6,917 nucleotides of DNA, taken from an uncultured Rubrivivax sp. Its GTDB lineage: Bacteria; Pseudomonadota; Gammaproteobacteria; Burkholderiales; Burkholderiaceae_C. The stretch covers positions 1 to 6,917 of the forward strand of contig CALJUI010000172.1 in NCBI GenBank assembly GCA_937975735.1. Reading direction: 5' to 3'. The number at the start of each line of letters is the position of its first letter. Position 1 is the stretch's first letter. Shown here one piece after another: positions 1 to 3,714 of the stretch. The notes below the pieces were generated by a model. That model searched no databases. It was not told the DNA's origin and saw only the letters and a program-made list of their open reading frames with translations. The position numbers and the translations under genes were made by a program.

Positions 1-1
1 T

Positions 2-65
2 CGTTCTCGGCCGAGCGGTCGCGCTGCCTGGCTAGCGCCGTCCGTGCGGCCGCGTGCATCGCGGC
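2..65 (-). pseudogene. Probable continuation of the ligase reading frame beyond the TAG
   Basis: Downstream of the TAG at 66-68, the same frame stays open for 21 codons to the window edge. It reads AAMHAAARTALARQRDRSAEN, with G or C at the third position in nearly every codon. This resembles the segment that normally follows in these ligases, of the form LSPLVHAxxWxALAxxRxxSRExx, just before motif IV. In that alignment the TAG falls on a usually conserved Ser, which a single change from TCG would produce. The other two frames are worse: one meets a stop and the other has poor third-position GC. The alignment is from memory and the stretch is short, so this is a moderate call. Confidence 0.42.
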
Positions 66-1130
66 CTACACGTAGCGCGCGTCGAGCAACGCTTCGAGTG
101 CGGCGCGGCGCGCCGCCAGCGGCTCGGCGCGCAGGTCGCGGCCACCCGCTTCGAGCAGATCGTAGGCCAGGAAGCGCACCGGCGCCTCGGCCAGCGCCTT
201 CTTCGTCAGCGTCTTGCGCGCGATGCGGCGCTGCAGGCGCTGGAACGGCGCCGGCCGCTCGTCGCCGGCGTCCCAGGCGAGCAGCTCGCCGTCGAGCACG
301 GTGCCGTCGGGGAGCGCGGCCGACCACGCGACGACCTCCGGGAAGCGGTCGGTGACCAACTCCTCGCCGCGCGACCAGATCCACACGCTGCCGCGGCGCT
401 TGACGATCTGGGCGCGCACGCCGTCGTACTTCCACTCCACCAGCCAGTCGCCGACCGGACCCAGCACCTCGGGCGGCTGCGTCAGCGCATGGGCGAGGAA
501 GAAAGGGAACGGCTGGCCGGCGTCTACCGAGGGGGACTCGGCGGCCGAGATCAGCGCGCGGAAGTCCTCGGCGCTCGGGCGACGGCGGGCGTCGGTCCAG
601 CCCATCAGGCGCTGCGCGATGCGCTGGGGCTCGACGCCCGCGGCCGCGGCCAGCGCGCGCTGCACGAGGAGCCGGCTGACACCGACGCGCCAGCCGCCGC
701 CGATCAGTTTCACCAGCACGAAGCGCTCGCGCGGCTCGAGCCGGTCGAAGGCCTCGCGCAGCGCCGCCGCCTGCTCGTCGGCGTTCTGCCCGCGCAGCGG
801 CAGCAACCAGTGCTCGATCCAGTGCGCCAGGCCCTCGTCGCTGCGCCGTCGCGCCGGCGGCAGCACGTGGGCGATCGTCTCGGCGAGGTCGCCGGCCGCC
901 TGGTAGCTGGCCTCGAACAGCCAGTCGTCGATGCCGGCCGACTCCGCCGCCACGCGACGCAGCAGCGCGGTCGGCACCGCCTGACGCGGCTTGCCGCCGG
1001 CCAGCACGTACACCGCCCAGGCCGCGTCGGCCGCTGGCACGTCGGCGAAGTAGCGCACCAGCGCGTCGACCTTGGCGGCGGTCGACGTGCTCGCGTCGAG
1101 GGCCTGGAACAGCTGGGCGAAGCGGCGCAT
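66..1130 (-). CDS. ATP-dependent DNA ligase, C-terminally truncated (probable internal stop)
   Basis: This encodes an ATP-dependent DNA ligase, which seals nicks through an enzyme-AMP intermediate. Residues 1 to about 200 form the helical N-terminal DNA-binding domain. The nucleotidyltransferase domain follows: motif I K234-Y-D-G-V-R239 with K234 as the adenylated lysine, SRGEE at 253-257, motif III LDGELLAWD at 279-287, and motif IIIa FLAYDLL at 320-326. The reading frame ends after 354 residues with TAG, whereas the bacterial ligases of this type that I recall run about 530-550 residues. Motif IV (EGxMLK-like), motif V (WWKWK-like) and the OB fold are missing, so the product as read should not complete ligation. 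The start MRRFAQLFQALDAS matches the family N-terminus as I recall it, and there is no Shine-Dalgarno. In many proteobacteria this ligase sits with a DEXH helicase and a metallo-beta-lactamase exonuclease; those would lie outside the window. Family identity is secure; functionality is doubtful. Confidence 0.9.
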   Translation of the reverse strand: MRRFAQLFQALDASTSTAAKVDALVRYFADVPAADAAWAVYVLAGGKPRQAVPTALLRRVAAESAGIDDWLFEASYQAAGDLAETIAHVLPPARRRSDEGLAHWIEHWLLPLRGQNADEQAAALREAFDRLEPRERFVLVKLIGGGWRVGVSRLLVQRALAAAAGVEPQRIAQRLMGWTDARRRPSAEDFRALISAAESPSVDAGQPFPFFLAHALTQPPEVLGPVGDWLVEWKYDGVRAQIVKRRGSVWIWSRGEELVTDRFPEVVAWSAALPDGTVLDGELLAWDAGDERPAPFQRLQRRIARKTLTKKALAEAPVRFLAYDLLEAGGRDLRAEPLAARRAALEALLDARYV

Positions 1131-1164
1131 GGGGCGATGATGCCGGCAGGCCCGCAGATGACAA
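1131..1164 (-). promoter_or_regulatory. Candidate leaderless promoter of the ligase gene
   Basis: Read on the minus strand, there is a -35-like TTGTCA at 1164-1159 (5 of 6 to TTGACA). A 16-nt spacer follows, then CATCAT at 1142-1137 (4 of 6 to TATAAT), then exactly 6 nt to the ATG at 1130. No Shine-Dalgarno precedes the ATG. The spacing puts the transcription start at or next to the A of ATG, so the mRNA would be leaderless. This is inferred from sequence only. Confidence 0.4.
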
Positions 1165-1174
1165 AGATGTCATC
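1157..1174. promoter_or_regulatory. Perfect 7-bp inverted repeat, candidate operator
   Basis: GATGACA at 1157-1163 and TGTCATC at 1168-1174 are exact reverse complements around a 4-bp AAGA spacer, giving an 18-bp dyad. The left arm overlaps the candidate -35 hexamer of the ligase promoter, which is where a repressor would act. This is an AT-richer island in otherwise GC-rich DNA. I do not recognise the cognate regulator. Confidence 0.4.
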
Positions 1175-1222
1175 CTGATGTTCGGCAGGCGTCGGTCGGC
1201 GCGTCCAAAGTTCGGAGCATGG

Positions 1223-1238
1223 TCAGCAGGGTTGCTGA
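1223..1238. repeat. Short inverted repeat upstream of the small exported-protein gene
   Basis: TCAGCA at 1223-1228 and TGCTGA at 1233-1238 are perfect 6-bp arms around GGGT. The dyad lies 40 bp before the ATG at 1279 and upstream of its ribosome binding site. It could be an operator or a 5' UTR stem-loop. Six-bp arms are common by chance in GC-rich DNA, so support is weak. I could not identify a convincing -35/-10 pair for this gene. Confidence 0.22.
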
Positions 1239-1264
1239 TCTGAACGAACCGAAACCCCAGTTTG

Positions 1265-1270
1265 AAAGGA
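1265..1270 (+). promoter_or_regulatory. Ribosome binding site that fixes the start of the small exported protein
   Basis: AAAGGA ends 8 nt before the ATG at 1279. It favours this start over an in-frame ATG at 1219, which would add 20 charged residues ahead of the signal peptide and has no comparable site. Confidence 0.75.
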
Positions 1271-1278
1271 CACCGATC

Positions 1279-1584
1279 ATGACCACCCGCACCCTCATCG
1301 CCGCCGCCGCCCTGAGCTTCGCCGCCGCCGGCAGCGCCTTCGCCCAGGAAGCCACCGTCGGCTCGAACGCCTTCGTCGTCGATTCGTCGACCACCCGCAG
1401 CGTCGTGATGGCCGAAGCCCAGCGCGCCATCGCGCAGGGCCAGCTGCACGAGTCGGCGCAGATCGAGCAGGCCTTCGACGTCGAAGGCACGCTGAGCCGA
1501 CAGGCCGTCCGCGAAGCCACCATCCAGGCGCTCAAGCGCGGTGCGATCGCGACGGTCAATGCCGAGGCCTACACCTTCGGCTGA
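1279..1584 (+). CDS. Small secreted protein with signal peptide and two degenerate repeats (DUF4148-like)
   Basis: This is a 101-residue protein of unknown function, predicted to be exported. Residues 1-22 form a typical Sec signal peptide: Thr/Arg-containing n-region, Ala/Leu-rich core, and A-F-A before QE with predicted cleavage after residue 22. The mature part of about 79 residues is hydrophilic and lacks Cys. It holds two similar units, residues 40-56 and 74-90, each with the pattern R-x-x-V-x(6)-A-x(3)-G-x-[LI] and offset by exactly 34 residues. This resembles the short periplasmic DUF4148-type proteins that are abundant in Burkholderiales, a family resemblance recalled rather than searched. 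The start is set by AAAGGA 8 nt upstream. The gene diverges from the ligase and is followed by a strong hairpin, so it is probably monocistronic. Confidence 0.82.
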   Translation: MTTRTLIAAAALSFAAAGSAFAQEATVGSNAFVVDSSTTRSVVMAEAQRAIAQGQLHESAQIEQAFDVEGTLSRQAVREATIQALKRGAIATVNAEAYTFG

Positions 1585-1603
1585 TCGTTCCCCTCCCGAT
1601 CGA

Positions 1604-1627
1604 AGGCGCGCCCCGCGGGGCGCGCCT
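1604..1627 (+). terminator. Strong GC hairpin downstream of the small exported-protein gene
   Basis: This is a perfect 24-nt palindrome with 12-bp arms beginning AGGCGCGCC and ending GGCGCGCCT, starting 20 nt after the stop codon at 1584. As RNA it would fold into a stem of at least 9-10 GC pairs. The following CTCTCGTT is only a weak U-tract, so termination may be imperfect or need Rho. It separates this gene from the acyl-CoA synthetase. Confidence 0.6.
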
Positions 1628-1638
1628 CTCGTTCGCGG

Positions 1639-1662
1639 CATGCCCGTCACAATGCGGGCATG
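1639..1662 (+). promoter_or_regulatory. Leaderless-type start region with hairpin over the acyl-CoA synthetase ATG
   Basis: CACAAT at 1648-1653 (4 of 6 to TATAAT) ends exactly 6 nt before the ATG at 1660, and no Shine-Dalgarno is present. In addition, CATGCCCG at 1639-1646 and CGGGCATG at 1655-1662 are perfect 8-bp inverted arms around an 8-nt loop that contains most of the -10-like element. The right arm includes the start codon. If transcription starts upstream, the RNA hairpin would hide the ATG; if the mRNA is leaderless, the dyad acts only in DNA. I see no good -35 at the usual distance. Confidence 0.38.
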
Positions 1663-3147
1663 ATCAGCGCCGCCCTGCATCCGACGATCCACTGCCTCGA
1701 CCAGCGCATCGACGCCGCGGCCTTCCACGACCGCATCCGGCGCTCGGCGAGCGTGCTGCGCAGCGCGGGCATTCGCGAAGGCGATCCGGTGGCGCTGCTG
1801 CTGCCCAACGGCCCCGAGGCGCTGGAGGTCATGCTCGCCGCGCGCTGGCTCGGCGCGCTGTGGTGCCCGATCAACTGGCACTTCAAGCGCGCGGAGGTCG
1901 AGTACATCCTCGCCGACAGCGGCGCCCGCGTGCTGGTCGCCGACGCCGGCCTGCTTGACGCGCTGCCGGGCCTGGCGCTGGACGGGCGCACGGTGCTCGT
2001 GAGCGGTGGCGCGGACGACCGCTGGGCGCAGCTGCGCGACGCCGCCGCGCCGATCGGCGGCGAACCGCGCGCACCCCGCGGCGCGATGTTCTACACCTCG
2101 GGCACGACCGGGCGGCCGAAGGGCATCCTGCGCGCCGCGTCGACGCCGGAGCAGGCGGCGCGCGGCCTCGAGGTGCTGCGCCACGTGCTCGGCTTCGAGC
2201 CCGGCATGCGCGCCCTGGTCAGCGCACCCATGTACCACAGCGCGCCGAACTCCTACAGCATCGGCGCCTCGCTCGACAGCGCGACGCTGTTCATCGAGCG
2301 GCGCTTCGACGCCGAGCGCACGCTGCAGCTGATCCACGAGCACCGGCTCACCCACGCCTACCTGGTGCCGACGATGTACGTGCGCATGCTCGCGCTGCCC
2401 GAGGCGGTGCGTGCGCGCTACGACCTGCGCTCGATGCGATTCGTCGCGTCGACCGGATCGCCCTGCCCGCCGCACGTCAAGCGCGCGATGATCGAGTGGT
2501 GGGGCCCGGTGATCCACGAGGCCTATGGCGCCAGCGAGCTCGGCTACATGACGCGGCTGGACAGCGTCGAGGCATTGCGCAAGCCCGGCTCGGCCGGTCG
2601 GCCGCTGCCCGGCGTGACGATGGCCATCCTCGACGACGAGGGGCGTCGGCTGCCGCAGGGCGAGGCCGGACTGATCTACGTGCAGCAGCCGGCCTTCGCC
2701 GACTTCAGCTACATCGGCAACCCCGACGCGCGCCGCGCGATCGAGCGCGACGGCATGAAGACGCTGGGCGACGTCGGCTACCTCGACGAGGACGGCTACC
2801 TGTTCATCGTCGACCGCGCCGCCGACCTCGTCATCTCCGGTGGCGTCAACATCTACCCTGCCGAGATCGAGGCGGTGCTGCAGGGCATGTCCGGCGTGGC
2901 CGACTGCGCGGTGTTCGGCATCCCGGACGAGGAGTTCGGCGAGGCCCTGGCCGCGGCGGTGCAGTGCCGCGACGGCGAGACGCTGGACGCCGACGCGGTG
3001 CGCGCCTTCCTGAAGGACCGCCTGGCCGGCTACAAGGTGCCGCGGGTCGTGACCTTCCATGCGCAGCTGCCGCGCGAGGACAGCGGCAAGATCTTCAAGC
3101 GCCTGCTGCGCGAACCCTACTGGGCCGGCCGCTCGAGGCGGGTCTGA
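1660..3147 (+). CDS. AMP-forming acyl-CoA synthetase (ANL superfamily, FadD-like)
   Basis: This is a 495-residue cytoplasmic acid:CoA ligase that activates a carboxylic acid to acyl-AMP and then acyl-CoA. Motifs run in family order: A3 phosphate loop YTSGTTGRPKG at 145-155, A5 YGASE at 289-293, A7 GD at 370-371, hinge D385-R386 leading into the A8 segment to GGVNIYPAEIE, and A10 PREDSGK at 471-477 with K477 as the adenylation lysine. All essential residues are present, so the enzyme should be active. It is slightly short for the family because the N-terminus is abbreviated. The stretch PMYHSAPNSYS (190-200) and the overall layout suggest a medium/long-chain or aromatic acyl substrate, but substrate cannot be read from sequence. 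The A10 lysine sits in a P-x4-G-K context, the site acetylated by Pat-type enzymes, and a Pat-like gene lies 0.57 kb downstream. Confidence 0.92.
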   Translation: MISAALHPTIHCLDQRIDAAAFHDRIRRSASVLRSAGIREGDPVALLLPNGPEALEVMLAARWLGALWCPINWHFKRAEVEYILADSGARVLVADAGLLDALPGLALDGRTVLVSGGADDRWAQLRDAAAPIGGEPRAPRGAMFYTSGTTGRPKGILRAASTPEQAARGLEVLRHVLGFEPGMRALVSAPMYHSAPNSYSIGASLDSATLFIERRFDAERTLQLIHEHRLTHAYLVPTMYVRMLALPEAVRARYDLRSMRFVASTGSPCPPHVKRAMIEWWGPVIHEAYGASELGYMTRLDSVEALRKPGSAGRPLPGVTMAILDDEGRRLPQGEAGLIYVQQPAFADFSYIGNPDARRAIERDGMKTLGDVGYLDEDGYLFIVDRAADLVISGGVNIYPAEIEAVLQGMSGVADCAVFGIPDEEFGEALAAAVQCRDGETLDADAVRAFLKDRLAGYKVPRVVTFHAQLPREDSGKIFKRLLREPYWAGRSRRV

Positions 3148-3154
3148 GCGCGCC

Positions 3155-3610
3155 TCAATCGTCGGCCGCGGCCTGCTCGTCGGTCGGCAGCCGGACGATC
3201 GTCACCGGCACCGGGCTCGCGTTGAGCACCGCGTGCGACACCGATCCGAGCAATGCCGCGCGCAGGCCGCCGAGGCCGCGCGCGCCCATCACGATCGCGT
3301 CGCAACCGTAGCGCTCGGCGATCTCGACCAGCAGGTGCGCCGGGTCGCCGCCGGCGACCTCGCTCTCGAAGTCGACCTTGGCCTTCTTCACCAGCGCCTC
3401 GGCCGGCGCCAGCAGGTCGGCGCCGGCGGCGCCGCGCACCTCGCGGATCACGTCGGGGTCGTGTGCCGTCACCACCTCGTACAGGCTGGCCGGCTCCTGC
3501 ACGTTGGCGAGCACCAGGCTGGCCTTCAGGCCGCCTTCCAGCAGTGTCAGCGCATGCCGCACCGCAAGCAGTGCAGCGTCCGAACCGTCGATGGCGAGAA
3601 GGATCTTCAT
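3155..3610 (-). CDS. Universal stress protein, UspA family, ATP-binding type
   Basis: This is a 151-residue single-domain cytoplasmic universal stress protein. It starts MKILLAIDGSDAA, with the conserved Asp at residue 8, and contains the full nucleotide-binding motif G-x2-G-x9-G-S: G109, G112, G122, S123. That places it with ATP-binding members. The family helps cells survive starvation, hypoxia or redox stress, but this protein's exact role is unknown. The start has a good Shine-Dalgarno, GGAG, 7 nt before ATG. The gene is convergent with the acyl-CoA synthetase (7-bp gap) and divergent from the Pat-like gene (104-bp gap). A near-consensus FNR/Anr box lies upstream at class II promoter spacing, suggesting induction by low oxygen. 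The C-terminal acidic tail DEQAAADD is unremarkable. Confidence 0.93.
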   Translation of the reverse strand: MKILLAIDGSDAALLAVRHALTLLEGGLKASLVLANVQEPASLYEVVTAHDPDVIREVRGAAGADLLAPAEALVKKAKVDFESEVAGGDPAHLLVEIAERYGCDAIVMGARGLGGLRAALLGSVSHAVLNASPVPVTIVRLPTDEQAAADD

Positions 3611-3617
3611 GTCGGTG

Positions 3618-3634
3618 CTCCGAAGGCAATCGTA
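3618..3634 (-). promoter_or_regulatory. USP -10 element and ribosome binding site
   Basis: On the minus strand, TACGAT at 3634-3629 matches TATAAT at 4 of 6 positions and predicts a start near 3621-3622. The Shine-Dalgarno GGAG is at 3621-3618, so the leader would be only about 11-12 nt. There is no -35 hexamer, but an FNR-type box is centred about 41 bp upstream of that start. This is the arrangement of class II activator-dependent promoters. Confidence 0.45.
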
Positions 3635-3655
3635 GGGGCCAGACTCGCACAGCGC

Positions 3656-3669
3656 TTGAGGGAGATCAA
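3656..3669. promoter_or_regulatory. Candidate FNR/Anr-type binding site in the divergent USP/Pat-like region
   Basis: Plus strand reads TTGAG-GGAG-ATCAA; minus strand reads TTGAT-CTCC-CTCAA. This is 9 of 10 to the consensus TTGAT-N4-ATCAA, and the flanking C and G extend the dyad to CTTGA-N6-TCAAG. Its centre (3662.5) is exactly the midpoint between the two ATG codons at 3610 and 3715. The position fits activation of the USP gene. A role at the Pat-like gene is less clear, because no good -10 lies at the matching distance on that side. Confidence 0.55.
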
Positions 3670-3702
3670 GTCGGTGCTCACCGCCCGGTCGCGGTCATCA
3701 CG

Positions 3703-3708
3703 CATCAT
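3703..3708 (+). promoter_or_regulatory. -10-like hexamer 6 nt before the Pat-like start codon
   Basis: CATCAT (4 of 6 to TATAAT) ends 6 nt before the ATG at 3715, and no Shine-Dalgarno is visible. The same hexamer at the same distance precedes the ligase ATG. No recognisable -35 accompanies it, so transcription would need an activator or use another start. Confidence 0.28.
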
Positions 3709-3714
3709 CATGGC

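Noticed and set aside
54..1178. A 374-codon plus-strand open frame opposite the ligase
   Set aside because: The composition is low in hydrophobic variety and rich in Arg, Gln and Ala, while the minus strand carries unmistakable ligase motifs. It is an antisense shadow.
1219..1278. Alternative upstream ATG for the small exported protein
   Set aside because: It would bury the signal peptide behind 20 charged residues and lacks a ribosome binding site, whereas AAAGGA sits 8 nt before the ATG at 1279.
1170..1559. Minus-strand 129-codon frame opposite the small exported protein
   Set aside because: It has no ribosome binding site and no recognisable motif, and it is the complement of a gene with a clear signal peptide and start signals.
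3135..3156. GAGGCG/CGCCTC inverted repeat spanning the convergent stops of the synthetase and USP
   Set aside because: It has only a 6-bp stem, a 10-nt loop and no T-tract on either side, so it is not convincing as a bidirectional terminator.
3253..3714. Upstream in-frame extension of the Pat-like protein by 154 residues
   Set aside because: The extension is Arg/Pro-rich antisense of the USP gene. The family N-terminus begins at the ATG at 3715.
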